From assembly GCA_042088665.1 (NCBI GenBank), contig JBELMB010000002.1:62001-126000 (forward strand): a DNA stretch of 64,000 bases, read 5' to 3'. The notes beneath the pieces were generated by a model. That model was not told where the DNA came from. It saw only the letters and a program-made list of their open reading frames with translations, and ran no database searches. Both the position numbers and the translations under genes were made by a program. This DNA comes from JBELMB01 sp042088665. Its GTDB lineage: Bacteria; Pseudomonadota; Alphaproteobacteria; Rhodobacterales; Rhodobacteraceae. Positions 33,626 through 41,361 of this stretch are shown piece by piece; position 1 is the first letter of the stretch; every line of letters begins with the position of its first letter.

Positions 33626-34459
33626 ATGGCAACAGAAGAGAAAAAGGGCGGCTTTCTCGAAACCGTCAAAACGATTGTCTATGCCCTTCTGATCGCGGGT
33701 GTTTTTCGGACCTTCCTGTTTCAGCCCTTCTGGATCCCTTCGGGATCGATGAAGGACACCTTGCTGATTGGTGATTTCCTTTTCGTCAACAAGATGGCCT
33801 ATGGCTATTCCTACGCCTCCTGTCCCTCGATCATTGTGCCCAGCCTTGGGGTGAACATCGACGCACAAAAGATCTGCGGCTTTATTGACGGAGACAACAA
33901 ACGCTACCTCGCCGGGGAGCCAAAGCGCGGTGATGTGATCGTGTTCCGCCACCCGGTGTCCGGGCGCGATTTCATCAAGCGCCTCGTGGGCCTGCCGGGT
34001 GAGCGGCTGCAGGTGCGCAACGGCGTGCTGTTCATCAATGACCAGCCGGTGCCGCAGACGCCCGACGGTGTCTTTGAAGAGGTCGCCGCCCCGCAAGGCC
34101 CGCAACGCCTGCGCCCGCGCTGCGAGAACGGCCCGGTGGGTCAGGGCGGCCTGTGCACAAAGTCGAAATTCACCGAAACGCTGCCGGGCGGGACGTCCCA
34201 TTCGATCCTGAACATCGCCAGTCAGGGATCTGACAACACCGGCGTCTACGAAGTGCCGGAGGGGCATTACTTCTTCATGGGTGACAACCGTGACAACTCT
34301 TCTGACAGCCGCGTGCCCAGCATCACCACAGGGGTTGGCTATGTTCCCTTCGAGAACCTCGTGGGCCGTGCGGACCGGGTGATGTTCTCCTCGGCAGGCA
34401 GCTCGATGCTGTTCTTCTGGACATGGCGCGGCGACCGCTTCTTCAAGAAGGTCGAGTAA
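33626..34459 (+). CDS. lepB: Signal peptidase I
   Basis: LepB removes signal peptides from exported proteins. The 277 residues have one N-terminal membrane segment (TIVYALLIAGVFRTFLF), the catalytic Ser in WIPSGSMKDTL, the catalytic Lys in DFIKRLVGLPGE, and box E FFMGDNRDNSSDSR. ATG 33626 is chosen since MATEEKKGG begins the conserved part; the frame is open to 33563. It is divergent from the protease gene. Confidence 0.96.
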   Translation: MATEEKKGGFLETVKTIVYALLIAGVFRTFLFQPFWIPSGSMKDTLLIGDFLFVNKMAYGYSYASCPSIIVPSLGVNIDAQKICGFIDGDNKRYLAGEPKRGDVIVFRHPVSGRDFIKRLVGLPGERLQVRNGVLFINDQPVPQTPDGVFEEVAAPQGPQRLRPRCENGPVGQGGLCTKSKFTETLPGGTSHSILNIASQGSDNTGVYEVPEGHYFFMGDNRDNSSDSRVPSITTGVGYVPFENLVGRADRVMFSSAGSSMLFFWTWRGDRFFKKVE

Positions 34460-34477
34460 CGCGAAAGGCGCGGCCCC

Positions 34478-34792
34478 ATGCAATTCCTTCGTGACGGTCT
34501 GGATTGGAGCGGGGACGACATGCGCGGGCCCTCTTCGCGGGCTCTCATGTCCCTCGTCGGCCTGAAATCGCTTTCGCCGACAAGGCTGATGGGGTCCCTC
34601 AAAAGCCGGGCAGCGCCACGGGATCCAGCAGACCACACCGATATCCATGGATACACGCGCGACGGCTCCCTTTATCGCAGCCTTCCGCCTGCGCCCGGTG
34701 GCATTCCGGACAAGAGCACCGTCTCGGAAGCGCCCCTTGTGTTGTCTTGTCTGGCGGGCCACCCAAGCCGTTTCTTGCAATGGATCAGATGA
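34478..34792 (+). CDS. Doubtful small ORF between lepB and rnc
   Basis: A 104-residue frame that fills the 329-base gap between lepB and rnc. It starts with ATG 18 bases after lepB and its stop overlaps the rnc start codon in an ATGA arrangement. Composition (SSRALMSLVGLKSLSPTRL, many Arg and Pro) is not convincing and I recognise no family. The overlap could be chance. If it is not coding, this gap holds no other gene. Confidence 0.22.
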   Translation: MQFLRDGLDWSGDDMRGPSSRALMSLVGLKSLSPTRLMGSLKSRAAPRDPADHTDIHGYTRDGSLYRSLPPAPGGIPDKSTVSEAPLVLSCLAGHPSRFLQWIR

Positions 34793-35466
34793 AAGTGTCC
34801 GCCGACCTTCACGCGCTGCAAACGCGCCTTGGCCATCGTTTTGCCGATCCGACGCTGCTGCGGCGCGCCCTGACGCATGCCTCCATGTCGGGACCGGAAC
34901 GAGAGGACAACCAGCGCCTCGAATTCCTGGGCGACCGGGTTCTGGGGCTGGTCATGGCAGAGGCCCTGCTGACTCAGGACCGGACCGCCTCCGAAGGGCA
35001 GCTTGCGCCACGGTTCAACGCTCTGGTGCGCAAGGAAACCTGCGCCGACGTGGCGCGGGACCTCGGTCTGGGCGACGCGCTGAAACTGGGTCGCTCAGAA
35101 CAGATGTCTGGCGGGAGGCGAAAGCTGGCGCTGCTGGGCGACGCCATGGAAGCGGTGATCGCGGCGGTCTACCTGGATGCGGGGTTTGGCGTGGCGCAAG
35201 AGATGATCCTGCGGCTTTGGCGCTCCCGCATCGAAAGCGTCGAAGAAGACGCAAAGGACCCCAAGACCGCCCTGCAGGAATGGGCGCAGGCCCGCAAACA
35301 GGAACCGCCAACCTACGTTCAGACCGCCCGCAGCGGTCCGGACCACGCGCCTGTCTTCACCATCGAGGCCCGGCTGGACAGTGGCGACACGGCCCAGGCG
35401 ACCGCGGGATCAAAGCGACAGGCTGAACAGGCCGCGGCAAAGGCGCTGTTGGACAAGCTGGACTGA
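34789..35466 (+). CDS. rnc: Ribonuclease III
   Basis: RNase III cuts double-stranded RNA in rRNA maturation and mRNA turnover. The 225 residues have the signature QRLEFLGDRVLGLV with catalytic acids, the second Mg cluster GDAMEAVIAAVYLDAG, and a C-terminal double-stranded RNA-binding domain (DPKTALQEWAQ to KRQAEQAAAKALLDKL). ATG 34789 matches family length; ATG 34780 would add three residues. It sits between lepB and era, though era is now 2.7 kb away. Confidence 0.96.
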   Translation: MKVSADLHALQTRLGHRFADPTLLRRALTHASMSGPEREDNQRLEFLGDRVLGLVMAEALLTQDRTASEGQLAPRFNALVRKETCADVARDLGLGDALKLGRSEQMSGGRRKLALLGDAMEAVIAAVYLDAGFGVAQEMILRLWRSRIESVEEDAKDPKTALQEWAQARKQEPPTYVQTARSGPDHAPVFTIEARLDSGDTAQATAGSKRQAEQAAAKALLDKLD

Positions 35467-35479
35467 CACGGGGAACCGG

Positions 35480-36094
35480 TCAGCGCGACTTTTTCGCCTC
35501 GAACTCCGCCCAGACATGCATCCGGCCCTTTTGACGCGCATCCGCGAGCCAGAGCTTCTTGCGCGCGTCAGCCGTCTCCATTGCCCTGTAAACACCACCA
35601 GAGAACTTTGCCCAATCGATGGCGAGGCCCTGCCGGACCATTTCGGCGGAGAGGTCGCGGCCATCCGGCAGGCTGCAAAAGGCCACGGTGCGCCCATGGA
35701 CGTCCGTTGCGCGGATCTCGGCGTGCACTGTCTGGCCTTTGGTCAAGGCGACCAAGGCCCATTTTGCCTTTTGACCGAAAGGGTGGTTCAGCTCTGGCGC
35801 ATCTATCCCGAAAAGGCGGATCTGGGTCTTGGCAATGACAATCGAGTCGCCGTCAATCACATAGGCTGGCCCCTTGAGAACCTGCGGCTTTGCAACGGGA
35901 ACCGCGGTCCCACTGTCAAAGACCTCGTCTCGGGTCGGCACCGTTGAGGGCCTCTGGCGCGGGGCAGAATGCGCGGTCTTTCTAACGGGGGGCGGTTTTC
36001 TCCGGTCCTTCCTGGTGAAGCTCCAAAACACAAGCAAGAGCAATGCCAGACCACCCAACACCACCAAGAACATACTGCCCTCTTGCCCCTGCAT
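35480..36094 (-). CDS. Membrane-anchored thermonuclease (SNase-like) protein
   Basis: A 204-residue protein with an N-terminal membrane anchor (FLVVLGGLALLLLVFW) and basic linker, then an SNase domain: VIDGDSIVI (Ca-binding Asp), IRLFGIDAPE (catalytic Arg and Glu) and DVHGRTVAF (catalytic Arg). All three catalytic residues are present, so it should be active on nucleic acids outside the membrane. ATG 36094 is chosen; a TTG at 36112 would extend it. It is convergent with rnc, 13 bases apart, and interrupts the usual rnc-era linkage. Confidence 0.82.
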   Translation of the reverse strand: MQGQEGSMFLVVLGGLALLLLVFWSFTRKDRRKPPPVRKTAHSAPRQRPSTVPTRDEVFDSGTAVPVAKPQVLKGPAYVIDGDSIVIAKTQIRLFGIDAPELNHPFGQKAKWALVALTKGQTVHAEIRATDVHGRTVAFCSLPDGRDLSAEMVRQGLAIDWAKFSGGVYRAMETADARKKLWLADARQKGRMHVWAEFEAKKSR

Positions 36095-36253
36095 ACCAAG
36101 ATCACCCTTCAAACACGGCTGGCTTACGCGGCACAGTCATGCAGGGAAACTGGTTGACTGCTTGAGCCACGTCAAGGCCGCAGGCAATTCCGGGGGCGTC
36201 CGGCGTGGACTGGCCCCCAATCCGGCGTCAGCATCGAAACCCGCCAGCGGCGG

Positions 36254-36784
36254 TCAGGGAGAGCGGTTCTCGTCGAGATGTTTGCGCAGCGCGCGCAGAT
36301 CGTCCATCATCCGCCCCATCGCGGCGAGTTGTTCCGGCCCCATAAGGGGGCCAAAACGGGCGACGACGGCGGCCACGGCCTCTTCTCTGAAACTGCGACC
36401 GGGGTCGGTCAGGTAGACCCGCTTGCCCCGCGCATCATCGGGGTTGGGCACCACAGAGACAAAGCCGCGCCCTTCAAGCACTTTCAGCGAATGCGTCATC
36501 GTATTCTTCGTGACCTGCATGGCCCTGGCGATCTCCACCGGGGTCTTGCCGTCGCCCAGCCGGACAAGGTGGTTGACGATCGAGAAATGCGAAGGGTGCA
36601 CCCCATCCGGCAGCACCTGCGCAAACAGGGTCGAAGAAAGCTGGTTGATGATCCCGATCTCGTTGAAAAAGGCAAAGACCGTGCCCGGCGCACCGGGTGC
36701 GCCTTCTGGACCGGTTCCTGATCCGGAAACTGGCCCGGAGTCTGACCCCGGTTTTGGCCCGCTCTCTGCCTCGTCTTGCGTCAC
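36254..36784 (-). CDS. MarR-family transcriptional regulator
   Basis: A 176-residue winged-helix regulator with GTG start. The first 30 residues are a low-complexity Gly-Ser-Pro stretch (SGPKPGSDSGPVSG); the DNA-binding core is TPVEIARAMQVTKNTMTHSL and the wing is VVPNPDDARGKRVYLT. It overlaps the nitroreductase-like gene by four bases (GTGA). The perfect palindrome upstream of that gene is a likely autoregulatory site, and the ligand may be linked to the nitroreductase-like enzyme. Confidence 0.88.
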   Translation of the reverse strand: MTQDEAESGPKPGSDSGPVSGSGTGPEGAPGAPGTVFAFFNEIGIINQLSSTLFAQVLPDGVHPSHFSIVNHLVRLGDGKTPVEIARAMQVTKNTMTHSLKVLEGRGFVSVVPNPDDARGKRVYLTDPGRSFREEAVAAVVARFGPLMGPEQLAAMGRMMDDLRALRKHLDENRSP

Positions 36785-37926
36785 GCGTTGCGCAGCCTCG
36801 CCTCCAGGGGCCAGCGGGGGCTTTCCGCCACATCCGGCCCATATCCGATGCGGGCCAGCATTTGCACGGTGCCCCCCTCGGGCGCAAGCCTGTCGTGGAC
36901 GGTCCGGTACAGGCTGTCCATCTCCTTGTATTCCTGCAGGGCCTGGCTCAGCGGCTGAAACCCAAGCCCCTCACGCGTGCAGGCGAGGTTGACGCGCAGC
37001 CAGTCGCGACCGGCGGCGATCTGGTCTTCGCGGGTGTTGGTGGGTGTCACCATCCACAAATGTCCCATGGCTGTCCGGCAATTGGCCAGAACCGCATCGA
37101 TTCCACCCCGGTACGCGAGCGAATCCCGGTCCATCGCGGCCTCGCGGGTGAACATGCCGGTGGCATGCAAGGTGTCGAACATCGCCCCGCTAAAATCGAT
37201 ACCATCCGGAAAGGCGTTGACCTCGCGCTTGCCAATCCGAAAGAGATCCACGCTTTCCTTGTAGGTGCGGGGCGTTTCCAACTCGATGATCAGCGCCTCT
37301 TCGGTCAGGTCCCGCCAGTCCTTGACCGCCCGCGTGTCCAGCGTCCCGCCCAGCGCTGGCCCATTGCGCCCCGCTGCCAGCAACCGCGGCAAGGCATCTG
37401 ACGCCACCGGGCGCGCCGGATCAAAGGGCTCCTTGTTGGACCGCCGCGCATGCACGAAGGGCCAGAGCGGATCGGCAATGGCCGGACCCTCCGAGAACGT
37501 GGCAATCGCCACAGGGCGTTCATCCAGCCGCTCGGGCGAGGATCCCTGCGGAAAGAGGTCCAGTTCCACGGTAAGCCCTTCGGCCTGCGCCGCCATGACC
37601 ATGAGTTCCAGGAAACACCCAAGCCCCACGGTCAGTTGACGGTCAAAGGGATCGGTTTCCGGCAGTTGCCGGTTCACGTCAAAGGACAGGATCACCCGGT
37701 CGGCGCCATCCAGCGTCACGATCCACGGCTGTCGGTTGTGCGGGTTGGGCGCGAGAATGGCATAGGACAGCGCCCGCAAGCGCGGATCGGTGTAGGTGGC
37801 GCCACCGGCTGTCTGCCAAGGCGCGAGGGCCTTGCCCGGACGCCGCGTGGCGGCAAAGACGCCCCCTGCCGTGGCCGCCGTGACGCCACCACCCCCGGCC
37901 AGTTTCAAAAATCCTCTGCGGTTCAT
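36781..37926 (-). CDS. Twin-arginine-exported nitroreductase-like protein
   Basis: A 381-residue protein with a TAT signal (MNRRGFLKLAGGGG). The mature part is an Acg/nitroreductase-type FMN fold: SYAILAPNPHNRQPW near residue 60 and LGCFLELMVMAAQAEGL, HARRSNKEPFDP, and MGHLWMVTPTNTREDQIAAG. The start is set by GGAGGTG six bases before ATG 37926; longer in-frame starts to 37995 would run through the operator. Predicted to be a periplasmic flavoprotein reductase of unknown substrate. Cotranscribed with the MarR gene. Confidence 0.8.
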   Translation of the reverse strand: MNRRGFLKLAGGGGVTAATAGGVFAATRRPGKALAPWQTAGGATYTDPRLRALSYAILAPNPHNRQPWIVTLDGADRVILSFDVNRQLPETDPFDRQLTVGLGCFLELMVMAAQAEGLTVELDLFPQGSSPERLDERPVAIATFSEGPAIADPLWPFVHARRSNKEPFDPARPVASDALPRLLAAGRNGPALGGTLDTRAVKDWRDLTEEALIIELETPRTYKESVDLFRIGKREVNAFPDGIDFSGAMFDTLHATGMFTREAAMDRDSLAYRGGIDAVLANCRTAMGHLWMVTPTNTREDQIAAGRDWLRVNLACTREGLGFQPLSQALQEYKEMDSLYRTVHDRLAPEGGTVQMLARIGYGPDVAESPRWPLEARLRNA

Positions 37927-37958
37927 TTTCACCTCCATTTGGTTCGACATGTTACTTA

Positions 37959-37980
37959 TTAGGTTCGATATAGAACCTAA
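37959..37980. promoter_or_regulatory. Perfect palindrome, probable MarR operator
   Basis: TTAGGTTC-N6-GAACCTAA, an exact 8-bp inverted repeat with spacer GATATA, lies 33 bases upstream of the nitroreductase-like start. A related half-site TTTGGTTCGAC lies closer to the gene at 37938-37948. Size and position fit a MarR dimer site covering the promoter. Confidence 0.7.
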
Positions 37981-38129
37981 ATCCTGATCCGGCAAGTCCG
38001 AATTTGGCCCGATCCCCCGCCACCCGCGCCAGAGGCAGCGCAGAGCCCCGGCAAACCCTCTGGCTTTGGCATCCGGGATCGGCTAAAGCACATCCTTCCC
38101 TGACCCCAAGCCCGGAGCACCCGCGCCCC

Positions 38130-39038
38130 ATGTCCACCCGCGCCGGATTCATCGCCCTGATCGGAGAGCCAAACGCAGGCAAATCCACGCTGACCAACCG
38201 CATGGTGGGGGCCAAGGTCTCGATCGTGACGCACAAGGTGCAGACCACGCGCGCACGCATCCGTGGCGTGGCGCTGGAAGGCGAAAGCCAGTTGGTCTTT
38301 GTCGACACGCCGGGTCTCTTTCAGCCAAAACGCCGGTTGGACCGCGCAATGGTCGCTGCCGCCTGGGGCGGCGCGGCAGATGCCGACATCATCGTTCTGC
38401 TGATCGAGGCACACCGCGGCATCACACCCGGCGTCACCCGCATCCTCGAAGGCCTGTCAGAGCTTCCCCGGGGCCGTCGCGTGGCGCTGGCCATCAACAA
38501 GATCGACCGCGTGAAGGCCGAAGTGCTGCTCAAGCTCTCGTCAGATCTGAACGAGGGCTATGGCTTTGAAAAGACGTTCATGATCTCGGCAGAAAAGGGT
38601 CATGGCGTGGATGCCCTGCGCCAGTGGCTCGCCGCAGAAGTGCCTGAAAGCCCGTGGCTGTACCCCGAAGACCAGATCGCCGATCTGCCCCTGCGGATGA
38701 TCGCCGCAGAGATCACGCGCGAAAAGCTGACCCTGCGACTGCATCAGGAACTGCCCTATCAGCTGACCGTCGAGACAGAGACATGGACGGAACGCGAAGA
38801 CGGCTCCGCCCGGATCGACCAGATCGTCTATGTCGCGCGCGACGGCCACAAGGGCATCATCCTTGGCCACCGCGGCGAGACGATCAAGGCCATCTCGAAG
38901 GCGTCGCGCGAGGAACTGACCGAATTCCTCGGCCGCACCGTACACCTCTTTTTGCAGGTCAAGGTGCGCACCAACTGGCTCGAAGAGGCAGAACGCTACT
39001 CCGAAATGGGTCTCGATTTCCGGGACGGCAACGGATGA
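38130..39038 (+). CDS. era: GTPase Era
   Basis: Era binds 16S rRNA and helps 30S assembly. The 302 residues have G1 GEPNAGKST, G2-region KVQTTRARIRG, G3 DTPGLF and G4 NKIDRV, then a C-terminal KH domain with GHKGIILGHRGETIKAI. ATG 38130 is used; the frame opens at 38004 without homology. Its stop overlaps the start of the DUF1491 gene (ATGA). Confidence 0.97.
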   Translation: MSTRAGFIALIGEPNAGKSTLTNRMVGAKVSIVTHKVQTTRARIRGVALEGESQLVFVDTPGLFQPKRRLDRAMVAAAWGGAADADIIVLLIEAHRGITPGVTRILEGLSELPRGRRVALAINKIDRVKAEVLLKLSSDLNEGYGFEKTFMISAEKGHGVDALRQWLAAEVPESPWLYPEDQIADLPLRMIAAEITREKLTLRLHQELPYQLTVETETWTEREDGSARIDQIVYVARDGHKGIILGHRGETIKAISKASREELTEFLGRTVHLFLQVKVRTNWLEEAERYSEMGLDFRDGNG

Positions 39039-39364
39039 GCACGCGGCTGACCGCCCGCTTTTGGGTGGACGCCTACCTGACGCGCTTGCGGCTGATGGAC
39101 ATCCCCGGCTTTGTGACCGCCCATGGCGATGACACGGGCGGTGCCGTGGTTGTCAAGCTGAACACGCTGGACGGACGCGCACAGGCCTTTACACGCAGCT
39201 TTGATCTTGAGAGCGGCCAGCGCATCTGGGTGTCCCTGACGCATGGACCCGAAGGCGAAGTGGACGCCGTGCTGGCCCGCCAACGGAAAAGCGACCCGGA
39301 TCTCTGGCTCATCGAGGTCGAAGACCGGCAGGGGCGGCATCTTCTGGACGAGGCGATGATCTAG
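39035..39364 (+). CDS. DUF1491 family protein
   Basis: A 109-residue protein that begins in the era stop codon (ATGA) and is translationally coupled to it. Features are FWVDAYLTRLRLMDIPGFV, DTGGAVVVKLNTLDG and DLWLIEVEDRQGRHLL. The family is conserved in alphaproteobacteria next to era and its function is unknown. The recO gene that often follows is 16 kb away here. Confidence 0.88.
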   Translation: MSTRLTARFWVDAYLTRLRLMDIPGFVTAHGDDTGGAVVVKLNTLDGRAQAFTRSFDLESGQRIWVSLTHGPEGEVDAVLARQRKSDPDLWLIEVEDRQGRHLLDEAMI

Positions 39365-39804
39365 GATCAGGTTTCATGGTCACGGCGGGCAGCGCGCATG
39401 CGGGCAGGCTGACCTTCGGCCTCAAGACCTGCGGCGTCACGGCCATTTGCTGTTTTTGTTCCGCGCAAAACTGTGCTGGATCGTGTGGCGCTTGCAAGAG
39501 CGCGCCCTGTCATTCGGAATCACCCCCTCAGAGCCCTTTCGCGACGGGTTCAGGGTTCGAATGCTCTCCCTTCAGGGTTTCGTGTGTCTCCTCGGCATCA
39601 TGGCCGCAATCCGCTGGTGTTTGTTCAACAGGCGGGAGGCTCCATCCAAACGTGTGATATCCAACCAAGTTCAGTCATCGTCCCTGCATGTTCACGACGT
39701 GTGGCCCACTGTGTTCCGCGTGGGTCAGTGGCGCCTGCCCCATGAGCGTAACGGACATCTCGGGCTCCCTTGTCATTCAGGGCCGCCCAAAGCATGCTCT
39801 TTGC
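39365..39804. other. 440-base gap without a supportable gene
   Basis: Between the DUF1491 and sulfatase genes. Short frames occur on both strands but are rich in Cys, Ser and Pro and look non-coding. No hairpin, tRNA or promoter stands out. Together with the decayed stretch after the sulfatase this suggests an inserted or eroding segment. Confidence 0.5.
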
Positions 39805-41256
39805 ATGGCGGCATCCCTTCCCCCGAAAGACGAAACTGCGCCGACAAACGTCATCGTCATCATGACGGACGAAATGCGCAGGGATTGCGTCGGGGCCTAT
39901 GGCAACCCGCATGTTTTCACGCCGCACATAGACGCTCTTTGCGCCCGCGGCATCCGGTTCGATGCGGCCTACACGCCTTCCCCGATCTGCGTGCCGGCCC
40001 GTGCGGCCATCGCAACCGGACGCTACGTGCATGAGACGGGATGCTGGGCAAATGCGCAGCCCTACACTGGAACACCCGACAGCTGGCATCACAGGCTGCG
40101 GACTTCCGGCTCTGACGTGGCGTCCATCGGCAAGCTGCACTTTCGGTCAAGCGAGGATGACAACGGTTTTTCAGAAGAGATCAACCCGCTGCATGTCGCG
40201 AACGGCAGAGGCTGGGTGCACGGTCTGTTGCGCGACGAAATGGATCTTTTCGACGCCTCTGGCTTCGCCGAGAACATCGGGCCGGGTGACGATGGCTATA
40301 CCCGTTTCGACGAGATGGTCTGCGATGCGACGGTGGCATGGTTGCAGCGCCGCCCGTCGGATGACGCGAAACCATGGGGGTTGTTTGTGTCATTCTTGCG
40401 CCCGCACTATCCGCTGACCTGCCCGCCGGAATTTTACGAATTATACGACCCGGAAACCGTTCCGACGCCGCGCCCGGACGTTGCCGGGAACGGCACGGAT
40501 CACCCGATTTTGCAGAGCATGCGCGAAGCCTGCAATTACGACGCGCCGTTTACCGATGAAACCAGACAGATCGCGGTCGCATCTTACTACGGGTTGTGCT
40601 CGTTCGTGGATGCGCTTGTGGGGCGCATCGTCTCGGCGCTGAGGGAGACCGGGCTTGATCGCAAGACAACCATCATCTTCACAAGCGACCATGGTGAATG
40701 TCTGGGCGATCGCGGTTTCTGGACCAAAATGGTGATGTACGACGAGGCGACGACCGTCCCCTTGATCGTGGCTCAGCCAGATGCCACGCCACAGGTGTGT
40801 CGAGAGCCCGTGTCCTTGATAGATCTCTATCCGACCGTGCTGGACCTTGCGGGTGTCGCCATGACCACGGATGCGCAACCCCGACATGCCAGGTCCCTCC
40901 TGAAAGCGGTCGACGACCCTGCGCCCGATCGCCCGATCCTGTCGGAGTATCATGATTACGGTGCCTGGACGGGCATGTTCATGCTGCGGCGGAACAACTG
41001 GAAACTGGTCTGCTACCCCGGTTATCCGTCACAGCTGTTCGATCTGGACACAGATCCGGGAGAAGACAACGATCTTGGCGGATCGCAAGCGCACGCCGGC
41101 ATCGTCGCCGATCTGCTCGATGCGCTGCGCGAGATCGCAGACCCCGAAGCCGTCAACATCAGGGCATTCGCGGATCAGGCGGATCGGATTGCCGAACTTG
41201 GGGGCCGCGAAACGATACGAGCCCTGCAGAATTACGATCACACCCCCGTTGACTAA
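39805..41256 (+). CDS. Sulfatase (arylsulfatase/choline-sulfatase type)
   Basis: A 483-residue type I sulfatase. The active-site motif PICVPARAAIATGRY holds the Cys (about residue 59) that is converted to formylglycine. Metal-binding residues are in IVIMTDEMRRD and TSDHGECLGDRG, and the sulfate Lys is in FWTKMVMYDEATTVPLIV. No signal peptide is visible, so it is cytoplasmic if ATG 39805 is right; the frame is open to 39688. No formylglycine-generating enzyme or transporter is adjacent. The substrate cannot be named, though cytosolic forms often act on small sulfate esters. Next to a decayed region. Confidence 0.85.
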   Translation: MAASLPPKDETAPTNVIVIMTDEMRRDCVGAYGNPHVFTPHIDALCARGIRFDAAYTPSPICVPARAAIATGRYVHETGCWANAQPYTGTPDSWHHRLRTSGSDVASIGKLHFRSSEDDNGFSEEINPLHVANGRGWVHGLLRDEMDLFDASGFAENIGPGDDGYTRFDEMVCDATVAWLQRRPSDDAKPWGLFVSFLRPHYPLTCPPEFYELYDPETVPTPRPDVAGNGTDHPILQSMREACNYDAPFTDETRQIAVASYYGLCSFVDALVGRIVSALRETGLDRKTTIIFTSDHGECLGDRGFWTKMVMYDEATTVPLIVAQPDATPQVCREPVSLIDLYPTVLDLAGVAMTTDAQPRHARSLLKAVDDPAPDRPILSEYHDYGAWTGMFMLRRNNWKLVCYPGYPSQLFDLDTDPGEDNDLGGSQAHAGIVADLLDALREIADPEAVNIRAFADQADRIAELGGRETIRALQNYDHTPVD

Positions 41257-41361
41257 AGCGGTGCGCGCCAAAGAGGCGGCATAGCGGCGCGGGCCAACCG
41301 AAAAAACAGCCGCACCCGGCTGGTTCAGGCCAGCGAGAGCCTCGGCCTGACGGTGTAGATC

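Noticed and set aside
33485..34780. Upstream extension of the protease frame, opposite lepB
   Set aside because: The region is antisense to lepB, and a clear signal peptide starts at 33484.
36254..36784. Gly-Ser-Pro N-terminus of the MarR protein considered as a mis-called start
   Set aside because: The GTG start is coupled to the upstream stop (GTGA) and the frame is open throughout, so the extension is likely real though unusual.
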